Source of the DNA: Acidobacteriaceae bacterium
GTDB taxonomy: Bacteria; Acidobacteriota; Terriglobia; Terriglobales; Acidobacteriaceae
Direction of reading: 5' to 3'
DNA length: 64,000 nt
Assembly: GCA_030041435.1 (NCBI GenBank)
Contig: JASHNW010000060.1
Location: 1-64,000 of the forward strand
The position numbers and the translations under genes were made by a program. Positions within the stretch are counted from its first letter, which is position 1. Each line of letters opens with the position of its first letter. Below the pieces are notes generated by a model. The model saw only the letters and a program-made list of their open reading frames with translations, was not told where the DNA came from and did not search any database. Below, in pieces: positions 51,616-61,103 of the stretch.

Positions 51616-52665
51616 TTATTCATAGCTCGGCTGCAGGATGAAGCGCCACAGCGGCAGTTGTTTCTTCTTCCAGTCATGCGGAATGACGGGCGCGAGAGAT
51701 GTGGGCTCTTTCACGTTGAGTTTCGTTACCCGACCGCCTTCTCCTAGAGTGAGGAAATTGTAGGCCTGGGAGTAAAGGAAGCTGAGAGAGCCGATCATCT
51801 CGAATCCCTGGTTGGGTGTGATCTCCTCAGGAGATACCGTGTGCACCGCCGCCAGCGGCAACCCGTCTCTATCGAGTTCGATGTGCCCTCCATCGTAGCG
51901 CCATTTGCCGTACATCATGAGATAGAACGCGATGTTCCGTTCTGTATTGTCCTCTAGCACGGTGCCGCCAACCCTGATCTCGGAGCCGCCGATCCACATA
52001 CTCACTTTGCCGTCTGCCAGAATCTCCCTCGGCTTGTTCATGTCGGCGGTTAACCGAAGGGTCAGCGGGTACGTAGTGCCGATGGTGTAATCGCCGAGGG
52101 CGGCCATTTCATTCTCTTTCATAGCCGCGAAAAACTCGATCTCAGCGTAGTTCCCGGTCCTTGTGAACCTTGCGGGATCATTGAGGGTCCATTGGTTCCA
52201 CGGAGCCCAGTAAATGGCAAAGCGAAGCGGAATCCCGGCAAGGCCGGCATATCGCCCGAGCGCGTCCAGGTCAGTCGCGCGAATTCGATAGCATTTCATC
52301 GGATCTTTGCAAAAATGATTCTTGGTTTCGATGAGCAACGGCTTCCCGGCCTCCGTAATCACCCGGAAATCAGGAACGAGCACGTCATCGTCGGAACGGT
52401 AATAGCAGTCCCCTGTGTCCTCCACTTTCAGCAGCCGAACGGTGTTGAGATTCACGACCATTCCACCGAACAGGGCCTGCACCCTTATCCCGTGCAGTGT
52501 TGCCTCCGAATCCAGCGCACGAGTCAGTCCGGCATCGACCTGTGAGAGGAAGGACTCCCGATTCGCTGGGTCGTATATGGCCCGGCCGTCCCCCGATTGC
52601 AGCACGGAAAACAGATTGAGCGTCTCGAGTTTCTGTGGTTCGCGGCCGACTTTCCTCATGACCAC
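51616..52665 (-). CDS. Accessory protein with PD-(D/E)XK nuclease-like motif
   Basis: The 349-residue protein is not a recognised family. Residues 97-118 read LVPDFRVITEAGKPLLIETK, i.e. a PD followed by a hydrophobic strand and ETK, the PD-(D/E)XK nuclease core. The surroundings (NLNTVRLLKVEDTGDCYYR, CYRIRATDLDALGRYAGLA) would supply flanking strands. The C-terminal half has beta-rich aromatic repeats. Base composition appears lower in GC than neighbours. A 99-residue gene lies upstream on the same strand, and recA and a long non-coding stretch surround it, so it may be a transferred defence or maintenance gene. Confidence 0.6.
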   Translation of the reverse strand: MVMRKVGREPQKLETLNLFSVLQSGDGRAIYDPANRESFLSQVDAGLTRALDSEATLHGIRVQALFGGMVVNLNTVRLLKVEDTGDCYYRSDDDVLVPDFRVITEAGKPLLIETKNHFCKDPMKCYRIRATDLDALGRYAGLAGIPLRFAIYWAPWNQWTLNDPARFTRTGNYAEIEFFAAMKENEMAALGDYTIGTTYPLTLRLTADMNKPREILADGKVSMWIGGSEIRVGGTVLEDNTERNIAFYLMMYGKWRYDGGHIELDRDGLPLAAVHTVSPEEITPNQGFEMIGSLSFLYSQAYNFLTLGEGGRVTKLNVKEPTSLAPVIPHDWKKKQLPLWRFILQPSYE

Positions 52666-52766
52666 AATATATCTATGGAGTTCCTATAGGTGGTGCGGCT
52701 CGACTCACGCGAGATCTCCGATCCACTGCACTGAGTGAGGCGCGAATGGGAGGGCGGGGGTCGGGC

Positions 52767-53066
52767 CTAGCGGGTGCCGCACGAGCTCGCCGGCAAGCCA
52801 AATTTTTCCCGCTCTTCGTCAGAGAGCGATAAGCCCGGCAGCCAATAGAAGCCATCCGTCTGCAAGCCGTGGAACAGCTCCTCAATAGCCCGGGCGGTCA
52901 TTCCCAGGGAGAACAGTGCGCGCTGCACCGCCTCGCCCGTAAGAAGGCGGCGGGGCTTCGCGCTGCCGCCGGCGGACCTCGCGGGCACCAGGCTAAGTAG
53001 GTAAGAAGTGCCCGCCGCGCGGACCTGTGTTAGGCTCGATACCGTCAGATTATAGGGCTCCGTCAT
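52767..53066 (-). CDS. Hypothetical protein, 99 residues
   Basis: The product reads MTEPYNLTVSSLTQVRAAG, then a helical stretch LLTGEAVQRALFSLGMTARA and the end WLPGLSLSDEEREKFG. No family is recognised. It lies 101 bases upstream of the PD-(D/E)XK-like gene on the same strand and may form a small operon with it. The downstream gene is close in base composition. Confidence 0.5.
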   Translation of the reverse strand: MTEPYNLTVSSLTQVRAAGTSYLLSLVPARSAGGSAKPRRLLTGEAVQRALFSLGMTARAIEELFHGLQTDGFYWLPGLSLSDEEREKFGLPASSCGTR

Positions 53067-53102
53067 TCTGTGCCTCCCAAGGGGCGGGAACTGCGCCAAC
53101 AA

Positions 53103-53889
53103 CCTAAGTTAGTCCCTCGCCTTCCGCAGGGAGTATAGGCGAGGAGCGGCGGAACGGCAATTCGAATCGAGACTCCCTTTTCCCCCGCGCCACGGGTGGC
53201 CATCGAATGGGTGGGTTTGCTAACCGTAAGTCGGCCGGTGTTTACAAATCCTATCCACTTGCCCGTAGAACGGCCGACTCGGACAGCCGGTGAATCCGTA
53301 AAGCGGGGCTCAGTTCGTGCTTCATCCCCGATGCGCTTACTGAGAGCGAACAGGACCGCGGGAGTCGGCTTCTCGGTGAGGATTGACGGCGGGTGTCGCG
53401 TTGCGGGGCCCGAGGACAGGACGCGATTCGGGGGCGGCCCGTGCGGCGGCGAATGGAATGAGCCGGCAGCGACCGGGGGCCCCGGCGAAGAGGGTTCGCT
53501 GGGGTGGGAAGCGCACGGACGAGCCAGAATTCGGAGAGGGACCCATTCGGCTCGGTCGCCGAGGGCGAGCCTCGCTCAGGGCAGGCTGTGCGCCGCGCGT
53601 CCGAGACGAATTGTGGCGAAGAGCCCCCGCCCAGGAAAAGACAAACGCAGGCCGAAATTCGGCCCGGTCTCCGAGGCGACCTTCGCTCAGCGAGGCCGCG
53701 AACCGGCGAAGCGGAGCGCAGCGAGTTGCGCGCAGTCGGCGGGCGCCGCGGGGCGAATCGCGACACCCGGCATGAGGACCAGGATAGCGCACCGCCTGGG
53801 CGGGCCATCGTTTTCCGCGCCGCTGTGACCGGCGGCACAGCGGTTCCCGGCGGGAGAACCTAGTCTGAAGCGTCGCCGGGAGGGACAGC
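53103..53889. other. Non-coding space with imperfect repeats
   Basis: Reading frames here are numerous but lack coding character. Two imperfect direct repeats stand out: 53545-53579 (ATTCGGCTCGGTCGCCGAGG) and 53657-53690 (ATTCGGCCCGGTCTCCGAGG), both followed by CGCTCAG. They look like a decayed interspersed repeat family. The sharp promoter-like part before the MFS gene at 53890 was not resolved. Confidence 0.4.
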
Positions 53890-55530
53890 GTGGCGACGCT
53901 GGTGGAGAGTCCGGTCGCGGCGGTGGGGACGGTGCGTCCAGCGGATATGGCTGCGCGTGGCGCGGGCGCCGTGGTGGCGGAGCGTGCGGTCTCCAACCCC
54001 TGGATCGTGGCGATTTCGGCGATGCTGGCCACGTTCATGGAGGTGCTGGACACGGCCATTGCCTCGGTGGCGCTGCCGTACATTGCGGGGTCGCTGGCGG
54101 CGTCGAACTCCGAAGCCACGTGGGTGCTGACCAGCTATCTGATTGCCAACGCCGTGGTGCTGCCGGCGAGCAACTGGTTTGCACTGCGCTTTGGGCGGAA
54201 GCGCTTCCTGATTTCCTGCGTGGTCGTGTTCACGATTGCCTCGTTCTGGTGCGGGGCCGCACCGTCGCTGGGGATTTTGCTGCTGGCGCGGGTGGTGCAG
54301 GGAGCGGGCGGCGGCGCGCTGCAGCCGCTGTCGCAGGCGATTCTGCTGGAGAGTTTTCCACCGAAGAGACGCGGGGCGGCGATGGCGCTGTTCGGCTTCG
54401 GGGTGGTGGTGGCGCCGGTGCTGGGGCCGACGCTGGGCGGCTGGCTGACGGACTCGTTCAGCTGGCGGTACGCGTTCTACATCAATATTCCGGTGGGAAT
54501 TGTAGCGGTCTCCATGATCAGCCGGTTTGTGAAGGACCCGCCCTATATCAGGCATGCCAGGGCGGGGCCGTTCGACAACATGGGGTTTGCGCTGCTGTGC
54601 CTGTGGACAGGGTGTTTGCAGGTGATTCTGGACAAGGGTCAGGAAGACGACTGGTTCGGCGCGCTGTGGCTGCGCTGGGCGGTGACGATTCTGGCAGTGA
54701 GCCTGGTGTTGTTTGTGTGGCATTCGTGGCGGGCGAAGCAGCCGCTGGTGAATCTGCACATTCTGTTCCGGAACCGCAACTTCGGCGTAGGCTGCCTGCT
54801 GGTGTTCATGCTGGGCATCGCGATTTACGTGACGGTGGCGATTCTGCCGCTGTTCTACCAGGAGGTGCTGGGGTACACGGCGCTGACGGCGGGCATTGTG
54901 GTGGCGCCGCGCGGGCTGGGGTCGATGCTGGGGCTGCCGGTGGTGGGGATAATCAGCCATCGCGTGGACAATCGCTGGCTGTTGTGCGGGGGGTTCGCGG
55001 TGTTTGGGGTGTGCTCGATTTTGTTTTCCTGGGTGAACCTGGGGATCAGTCCGACGACGCTGCTGATTCCGATTGTGGTGACGGGGTTCGCGCTGAGCTT
55101 TGTGTTTGTGCCCATCGCGAGCATGGCGACGGCGACGCTGAGCAATGAGCAGATGGGGAACGCGACGGGGATCTTCAACCTGCTGCGGAATATCGGCGGA
55201 TCGATCGGGATCTCGATGGCGGAGACGGCGCTGATCCGGCGAGAGAGTTTTCACCAGAGCATGATCGCCGCGTCGGCGCCGCAGGCGGGAGTGTGGTTTG
55301 AGCAGCGCGCGGCGCAAAGCAGCGCCTACTTCGGGCGGGCGCTGGGGCATGCGGCGGGACAGCCGGCGGCGCTGGCGGCGATGTACCTGCAAGTGCAGCG
55401 GCAGGCGATGCTGTGGTCGTTCGTGGATGTGTTTCGCTGGACCGCGCTGATTGCGTTTGCGGCGGGCGGGATGGTGTGGCTGTTCCGGCGCATCAGTCAC
55501 GAAGAAGATGGCAGCGTGAAGACGCACTGA
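53890..55530 (+). CDS. DHA2-family MFS multidrug exporter (EmrB/QacA type)
   Basis: The 546-residue protein (GTG start, GGAGG upstream) has 14 predicted helices. The family motif A is FALRFGRKRFLISC, motif C GFGVVVAPVLGPTLGGWL, and the D-motif helix starts with FMEVLDTAIASVALPYI. It exports drugs or metabolites against protons. No membrane-fusion partner or repressor is adjacent, though such pairs often occur. Confidence 0.88.
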   Translation: MATLVESPVAAVGTVRPADMAARGAGAVVAERAVSNPWIVAISAMLATFMEVLDTAIASVALPYIAGSLAASNSEATWVLTSYLIANAVVLPASNWFALRFGRKRFLISCVVVFTIASFWCGAAPSLGILLLARVVQGAGGGALQPLSQAILLESFPPKRRGAAMALFGFGVVVAPVLGPTLGGWLTDSFSWRYAFYINIPVGIVAVSMISRFVKDPPYIRHARAGPFDNMGFALLCLWTGCLQVILDKGQEDDWFGALWLRWAVTILAVSLVLFVWHSWRAKQPLVNLHILFRNRNFGVGCLLVFMLGIAIYVTVAILPLFYQEVLGYTALTAGIVVAPRGLGSMLGLPVVGIISHRVDNRWLLCGGFAVFGVCSILFSWVNLGISPTTLLIPIVVTGFALSFVFVPIASMATATLSNEQMGNATGIFNLLRNIGGSIGISMAETALIRRESFHQSMIAASAPQAGVWFEQRAAQSSAYFGRALGHAAGQPAALAAMYLQVQRQAMLWSFVDVFRWTALIAFAAGGMVWLFRRISHEEDGSVKTH

Positions 55531-55551
55531 GGCGCAGCGACCAGGCGAAAA

Positions 55552-55614
55552 GCAGCCAGGGGTAAAGCGGTCAGGTAAGGAACGGTCAGGGGCAAAGCGG
55601 TCAGGGGTAAAGCG
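55552..55614 (+). repeat. Tandem 15-base repeats
   Basis: Four near copies of GCGGTCAGGGGTAAA (first with AGCAGCCAG, second shortened) run between the MFS and rsmA genes. Similar GCGGTCAG words recur after glgA at 58184-58197. Confidence 0.7.
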
Positions 55615-55624
55615 CGAGCCGCGA

Positions 55625-56431
55625 TCAGCCGTGCAGGTGGTGGTAGAGGCTCGCCATGGTGTTTAGGTCGAGTTGTTCGGCGCGCGCTTGCGGGGAGATG
55701 CTGCAGGCGGCGAAGGCGGCAGCGATCTGCGCGGGATCCTGACCGGCGGTGCGGAGATTCTTCGCCAGCATTTTGCGCTTCTGCGCGAAGCCCACCTTAA
55801 GAAAAGCGATGAAGGGATGGATGGCGGCGGGGGTGAGGTGGAGCTGGTCGAAACGCGGGGCCATGGTCAGGCGCAGGACGGTGGAATGAACCTGCGGCGG
55901 CGGCGAGAAGGCTTCCGGGGGGAGAGTGAAGAGGGTCTCGACGCGGGCGTAGAGCTGCGCGGTGGCGGAGAGCAGGCCGTAATCGCCGGTGCCGGGGCGG
56001 GCGGCGACGCGCTCAGCGACTTCATGCTGGATCATCACGACGGCGCGGTCGATGACGGCGTGCGCGGCGAAGAGGTGAAGGAGGATGTCGGAGGTGATGT
56101 AGTAGGGGAGATTGCCGACGACGAGGAGCTTGCTGTCGCTGTTGGATCGGAGGGCGGGCAGATCGGTAGCCAGAATGTCCTGCTCAAGGATTTCGACCTG
56201 AGGGTAGCCGGCGAATTGTGCGCGCAGGCGCGGAGCGAGGCCGCGGTCGAGTTCGATGGCGACGAGGCGCTGGGCACGGCGGGCGAGGAGGCCGGTGATG
56301 GCGCCGCGGCCGGGGCCGATTTCGACAACGGTGCGCCGGGAGAGATCGCCGAGGGCGTCGGCGATGGCGGCCTGGGCGGTGGGGCTGACGAGGAAATTCT
56401 GGCCGAGTTTGGGGCGATTTCGGATAGTCAC
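55625..56431 (-). CDS. rsmA: 16S rRNA (adenine1518-N6/adenine1519-N6)-dimethyltransferase
   Basis: The 268-residue protein has KLGQNFLVSPTAQAAIADAL, the SAM-binding VVEIGPGRGAITGLLA and the catalytic NLPYYITSDILLHL motif, with a helical C-terminal domain (LKVGFAQKRKMLAKNLRTAG). It dimethylates two adenines near the 3' end of 16S RNA. The gene is divergent from glgA, 234 bases away. Confidence 0.95.
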   Translation of the reverse strand: MTIRNRPKLGQNFLVSPTAQAAIADALGDLSRRTVVEIGPGRGAITGLLARRAQRLVAIELDRGLAPRLRAQFAGYPQVEILEQDILATDLPALRSNSDSKLLVVGNLPYYITSDILLHLFAAHAVIDRAVVMIQHEVAERVAARPGTGDYGLLSATAQLYARVETLFTLPPEAFSPPPQVHSTVLRLTMAPRFDQLHLTPAAIHPFIAFLKVGFAQKRKMLAKNLRTAGQDPAQIAAAFAACSISPQARAEQLDLNTMASLYHHLHG

Positions 56432-56665
56432 GGTTCTTCCTCGAATCTGTTCCAGCCGCCGCTCTCCGGGTTCGCGGCGGCGCAGGCAGCAACCGCTCCT
56501 GCGAAGATCTTTTTCGAAATCGCGTGGGTCATTGCGCGCGCTGGGACATCTGTTCTGATTGTGACGCGGGAGCAGCGCGGGGTCGAGGGTTTACCGGCGC
56601 GGCACGCAGAAGGTTTAGACTCAGCTTTCGGTTTCCTGCAACGGAAAGAACCTGGGGGTTCTGGA

Positions 56666-58120
56666 ATGCACATTGTCTTTGCGGCGTCGGAGTGCGCGCC
56701 CTGGGCGAGGACGGGCGGCCTGGGCGAAGTGGTGGCAGCGCTTTCGCGCCAGGTGGTCGCGCAGGGGCATGAAGCGACGGTGTATCTGCCGTACTACCGG
56801 CAGGTGCGGGAACTGGCACCGGACAAGGTCTACGCGATCCGCAGCGTAACGATTCCGTTCCAGTACTACAACCGGTTCGCGGCCATTCTGGATGGTGGGC
56901 TGCACGATGGGGTGCAGGTGTATTTTGTGGATTGCCCGGAGCTGTTCGATCGTGAGTCGCTGTATGCTACGCCGTCGGGCGACTACGGCGACAACTGGGA
57001 GCGGTTTGGGTTGTTCAGCCGGGCGGTGCTGGAGGCGACGAAGCAACTGGGCGTCCCGGACGTGTTCCATGTGCACGACTGGCAGGCGGCTCTGGTTGCT
57101 GTGTATCTGAAGACGCTTTACGCCAGCGATCCGGTGCTGCTGCATCGCGGGACGGTGCTGACGATCCACAACGCCGCGTATCAGGGGCTTTATCCGGCGC
57201 AGACGACGGAGCGGCTGCTGTTTCCGTGGGACATTTTCACCGTGGAGCGGCTGGAGCACTTCGACAAGTTCGATTTTCTGAAGGGCGGGATTGTTTACTC
57301 CGACCAGCTGACGACGGTGAGCCCGCGGTACGCGCAGGAGATACAGACGCCAGAGTTCGGCGAGGGGCTGGAGGGGGTGGTGAAGAAGCGGGCCGCGGAC
57401 CTGGTGGGGATTTTGAACGGCATCGATTACGCGGAGTGGAATCCGGCGAAGGACGGCAACATTGCGGCGCACTATTCGGCGGAGAACCTGGCCGGGAAGG
57501 CGGAGTGCCGGAAGGACCTGCTGCACGCGTTCGGGGCGGGGGCGGTGAGCGAATCGACGGCGGTGCTGGGAATGGTGACGCGGCTGGCCACGCAGAAGGG
57601 CATCGATCTGGTGGAGCAGGCCGCTGTCGAACTGATGAGAGAAAACGTGGTGCTGGTGGCGCTGGGTATGGGCGAAGAGTACTACGAGAATATGTTCCGG
57701 TCGCTGGCGGCGCAGTATCCGGGGCGAGTGATGGTGAGGATTGCCTACGACGAGATGCTGGCGCACAAGGTGGAAGCGGGGGCAGACATCTATCTGATGC
57801 CGTCGCGCTACGAGCCGTGCGGGCTGAACCAGTTCTACAGCATGAAGTACGGAACGCCGCCGGTGGTGCGCGGGACGGGCGGGCTGGAGGATACGGTGGA
57901 GGAGTGGGATGCGCAGACGGGCAAAGGGACGGGGTTCAAATTCCACGGATACAAGCCGGAGGAATTTCTGGCGGCGATCCGGCGGGCGCTGCGGCAGTTC
58001 GAGGACAAGGACGCGTGGCACGCGCTGATGAGGAACGGGATGGCGAGGGAATTTTCGTGGGTGCGGCCGGGGAAAGAGTATGTGGAAGTATACGAGCGGG
58101 TAGCGCGGGCGCGAAGCTGA
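56666..58120 (+). CDS. glgA: Glycogen synthase (ADP-glucose type)
   Basis: The 484-residue GT5 protein starts MHIVFAASECAPWARTGGLGEVVAAL. In GlgA the usual first motif is KTGGL; here it is RTGGL. Other blocks are normal: FHVHDWQAALVAVYL, LTIHNAAYQGLYPA, KGGIVYSDQLTTVSPRYAQE, GILNGIDYAEWNP, VTRLATQKGIDLVE and PSRYEPCGLNQFYSMKYG. It extends alpha-1,4-glucan. Start 56666 has GGGGG upstream; a much longer upward frame is the antisense of rsmA. Confidence 0.93.
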   Translation: MHIVFAASECAPWARTGGLGEVVAALSRQVVAQGHEATVYLPYYRQVRELAPDKVYAIRSVTIPFQYYNRFAAILDGGLHDGVQVYFVDCPELFDRESLYATPSGDYGDNWERFGLFSRAVLEATKQLGVPDVFHVHDWQAALVAVYLKTLYASDPVLLHRGTVLTIHNAAYQGLYPAQTTERLLFPWDIFTVERLEHFDKFDFLKGGIVYSDQLTTVSPRYAQEIQTPEFGEGLEGVVKKRAADLVGILNGIDYAEWNPAKDGNIAAHYSAENLAGKAECRKDLLHAFGAGAVSESTAVLGMVTRLATQKGIDLVEQAAVELMRENVVLVALGMGEEYYENMFRSLAAQYPGRVMVRIAYDEMLAHKVEAGADIYLMPSRYEPCGLNQFYSMKYGTPPVVRGTGGLEDTVEEWDAQTGKGTGFKFHGYKPEEFLAAIRRALRQFEDKDAWHALMRNGMAREFSWVRPGKEYVEVYERVARARS

Positions 58121-58131
58121 ACAAGAGCGAG

Positions 58132-58180
58132 CACAGAGCACAGAGCTCAGATCTCAGAGCACAGAGCTCAGAGCTCAGAG
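58132..58180. repeat. Seven tandem heptamers CWCAGAG
   Basis: CACAGAG and CTCAGAG units (one as CTCAGAT) are repeated seven times in exact register, just behind the glgA stop. The run ends at 58180 and is followed by GGTCAGCGGTCAG. Confidence 0.85.
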
Positions 58181-58368
58181 TGGAGCGGTCAGCGGTCAGA
58201 AGGGCGAGCGGCTGCGATGAGCGATTGCGAAAGTTTCGACCGACTCGTGGAATTCACATCCGCGCAGCGCGGATGGGGGTATAGCGCAGGGTTCGCCGGA
58301 TGCTGATTCGCGGAGGCGGCCCGATTCCTGCTGGTTTCCGGCGCGGCTGATCCGCGACTCCGAGAGAG

Positions 58369-59049
58369 ATGAAGCGGGGCTGGGCGATGAAAGCACGAAT
58401 GGTCGTCCGTTTCGTGACCCTGACGATCCTGTTTGGCTGCATCCTCATGGGAACTGCTGGGACGGTTCGGTTCTGGCAGGCATGGGCTTTCCTGGCGCTG
58501 ATGGGGGGCGGCAGCGCCGCGCTGGCGGTCTATCTGGTGCGCAGGGATCCGGCGCTGCTGGAGCGACGCATGCGGCGGGAGGAACAGCGCCCGGTGCAGA
58601 AGGTGTTTCATTATTCGACCATCAGCGCCTGGCTGCTGGCCTTCCTGCTGGCGGGCCTGAGCCGTCGCTATGGCTGGAGCCCGGTGCTGCCGTGGTGGGT
58701 GTGCGCTGTGGGGCTCGCGGTGGTGGCGTGGAGCTTTGCGATCAACTATGCCACGCTGCGGGCGAACACATTTGCGTCCGCGACCATTCGGCTTGAGGAG
58801 AATCAGCGGGTCATCTCAACCGGGCCCTACCGGATCGTGCGGCATCCCATGTACTCGGGCATCGCGGTGCTCGTGGTTGGGATGCCCATTGCGCTGGGTG
58901 CGGTGGCGGCACTGGCGGCCTCCGCGATCATGATTGCGATGCTGGTGCTCCGGTTGCTGGATGAGGAGAAGCTGCTGCGCGCGGAATTGCCTGGATACGC
59001 GGAATATTGCGCGCGGGTGAAGTGGCGTCTGGCGCCGGGGGTGTACTGA
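58369..59049 (+). CDS. Isoprenylcysteine carboxyl methyltransferase-family protein
   Basis: The 226-residue membrane protein has five to six helices and the methyltransferase block VISTGPYRIVRHPMYSGIAV, with ELPGYAEYCARVKWRLAPG at the end. It uses SAM on an unknown hydrophobic acceptor. A second copy of this family lies at 43243-43803 with about the same C-terminal motif. ATG 58387 is an alternative start. Confidence 0.8.
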   Translation: MKRGWAMKARMVVRFVTLTILFGCILMGTAGTVRFWQAWAFLALMGGGSAALAVYLVRRDPALLERRMRREEQRPVQKVFHYSTISAWLLAFLLAGLSRRYGWSPVLPWWVCAVGLAVVAWSFAINYATLRANTFASATIRLEENQRVISTGPYRIVRHPMYSGIAVLVVGMPIALGAVAALAASAIMIAMLVLRLLDEEKLLRAELPGYAEYCARVKWRLAPGVY

Positions 59050-59237
59050 GCGTCGCGGGGATCTCCTGAAAAAAGGGCAGAAAAGTCCTTGCGCGCCAGC
59101 GCAGGGAAGCGTAGTGTGAGGGGCTTATTTAGCTCCTGACGCTGTCCTGTCCGCCCGTGTCCGGGCGGTCCTCGCCCCACCCAGCCACCACATTGCCGGT
59201 CGTCTGCAGGGTGCGTCGTTCGAAGGAGGTTCCCTCC

Positions 59238-61103
59238 ATGAAAACTCGACAGCAGTGGCTCAGCACGCTGGCGCTGACATGCGTCGTTTTGTCCGCAACC
59301 GGTTGCTACAAAGCGCGGGCGCGCCTGCAAGCCGGCCCCGCAAGCGGCAGCCTCAATACTCCCACGCAGCTGGCAACCGCGTTCCAGCTGACGAACACCG
59401 GCGAAGCAGACGCCGAGAACGTGCTGGCTTCGGCAATTTCGCTGAACGGCGCGACGCTGACATATCCGGCGCTGCCGGCGGACCTGGGACCGCTGCCGAG
59501 AGACGGCAGCACGGCGGTGGCCGCGACCTTCACGGGCAGCGGATTTGCTGCGGGCAACAGCTACACGATCCACATGGAGGGAACGTTTCGCGAGCACGGA
59601 CACACCTTCCCGTACAAGCTGGATACGGCGTTGCACATACCGCCGGCCGCGCCGGGAGCGGGGAATTCGCTGACGGGATCGTCACCCGCGCATGTGGTGA
59701 ACGGGGCGCATTACCCCTATCAGCCGCCGAACTTCCCGGGCGAGGCGAACGAAGGCGGCCACGGCTGGACGGTGCCGAACGGGCCGAACCGGCCGAAGCC
59801 GGGTCCGCCCTCCAACTCCTCGGGCGTGCAGCCTGCTCCGCAGGGCGATCCTCCGCAGGTGGATTTCGAAGTGAACAACAGCCTGGGACTGAGCGGCGGC
59901 AGCACGGTCAACGAGCCGAGCGGGGCAGTGAGTCCGGGCGGGATCGTGTTTGAGACGGCGAACTGGTACGCGGCCTGGTCGAAGGACGGGACGCACTTCA
60001 CGCAGCTCCAGCCGACGACGATCTTTCCAAATAATGTTGACGGCGGATTCTGCTGCGATCAGATTGTGGTGTACGCGCCGAGCATCGACCGCTTTATCTG
60101 GGTGATGCAGTATTCGCAGTTGAACGGGAGCGGGGAAAGCCTCTACCGGCTTGCGGCAGCGAGCCCAGCGAGCGTGCAGAGTTCGAGCGGCACGTCGTGG
60201 ACATACTGGGACATTACATCGACGCAGATCGGGACGACGACGAGCTGGGTGGATTATCCGGACCTGTCTGTGGGCAACAACAATGTGTATCTCAGCGCGG
60301 ACGTGGTGGGTGGCGGGCGTTACGTGGTGCGCATCCCGCTTGCGGAGATTCAGTCGGGCAGCACCATCAACTTCCGATACACGGATTACCACAACGGTGG
60401 ATCTGCGTATGGCGGACATCTGACGCAGAACACGCAGGACGAGATCTTCTGGGCGGGGCAACAGAACAACAGCACGATCCGCGTCTTCGCATGGCCGGAA
60501 TCGAGCACGAATTATTCCTGGACGGACGTCAGCATCTATAGCTGGCCGAATCCGGCCGGATCGTCATCCAGTTGCAGCTCCACGACTCCAGACAAGCAGG
60601 ACTGGCTGAAGAAGCTCCTGACGTCGTTTCCGGGCAACGCGGCGCTGGGCGCTACGCGGCTGATCGGCGCCAACGCCCGGAACAAGGTGAACGAAGTGCT
60701 GTTTGCCTGGACCGCGTGCGCGGGATCGGGTTTTCCGCAGCCGCAGGTGCAGTGGGTGGCGCTGGACGCGAACAACAACTTCAACCTGATCTCGCAACAG
60801 GAGATCTGGAATCCGAATTACGCCTTCGCCTATCCCGCGTTCGTGGTGAATGCAAACAACGATATCGGGATGTCTCTGGAGTGGGGCGGCGGGGGAAACT
60901 ATGAGAATCATGTAGCCGGATTCTGGGGCGACTACGTGGTGTATGCGACAACCAGCAGCTCGGTGGGGACGACGCGGTTCGGGGACTACGTGACGATCCG
61001 GCCCTACACGCCAGACACGAAGCGCTTTGCGGCCTTCGGGTACGGGATCACGGGCAGCGGAGTGGACACACACTATGTGGTGTTCAGCAGGCCGGGCCAG
61101 TAG
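59238..61103 (+). CDS. Large secreted lipoprotein with Gly/Ser/Asn-rich propeller-like body
   Basis: The 621-residue protein starts MKTRQQWLSTLALTCVVLS with a lipobox-like ATGC (AGGAGG upstream). The first 120 residues form an Ig-like/CARDB-like domain (LATAFQLTNTGEADAENVL). A Pro/Asn linker follows, then a long repeated beta-rich body (WYAAWSKDGTHFTQLQP, YPDLSVGNNNVYLSADVVGG, WVALDANNNFNLISQQEIW) that resembles sialidase-type propellers without their Asp-boxes. It is probably surface exposed. No family name is supported. Confidence 0.65.
   Translation: MKTRQQWLSTLALTCVVLSATGCYKARARLQAGPASGSLNTPTQLATAFQLTNTGEADAENVLASAISLNGATLTYPALPADLGPLPRDGSTAVAATFTGSGFAAGNSYTIHMEGTFREHGHTFPYKLDTALHIPPAAPGAGNSLTGSSPAHVVNGAHYPYQPPNFPGEANEGGHGWTVPNGPNRPKPGPPSNSSGVQPAPQGDPPQVDFEVNNSLGLSGGSTVNEPSGAVSPGGIVFETANWYAAWSKDGTHFTQLQPTTIFPNNVDGGFCCDQIVVYAPSIDRFIWVMQYSQLNGSGESLYRLAAASPASVQSSSGTSWTYWDITSTQIGTTTSWVDYPDLSVGNNNVYLSADVVGGGRYVVRIPLAEIQSGSTINFRYTDYHNGGSAYGGHLTQNTQDEIFWAGQQNNSTIRVFAWPESSTNYSWTDVSIYSWPNPAGSSSSCSSTTPDKQDWLKKLLTSFPGNAALGATRLIGANARNKVNEVLFAWTACAGSGFPQPQVQWVALDANNNFNLISQQEIWNPNYAFAYPAFVVNANNDIGMSLEWGGGGNYENHVAGFWGDYVVYATTSSSVGTTRFGDYVTIRPYTPDTKRFAAFGYGITGSGVDTHYVVFSRPGQ

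Noticed and set aside
53196-53838. Two overlapping frames of about 200 codons on opposite strands
   Set aside because: They coincide with imperfect DNA repeats and encode Arg/Pro/Ser-rich text without domains.
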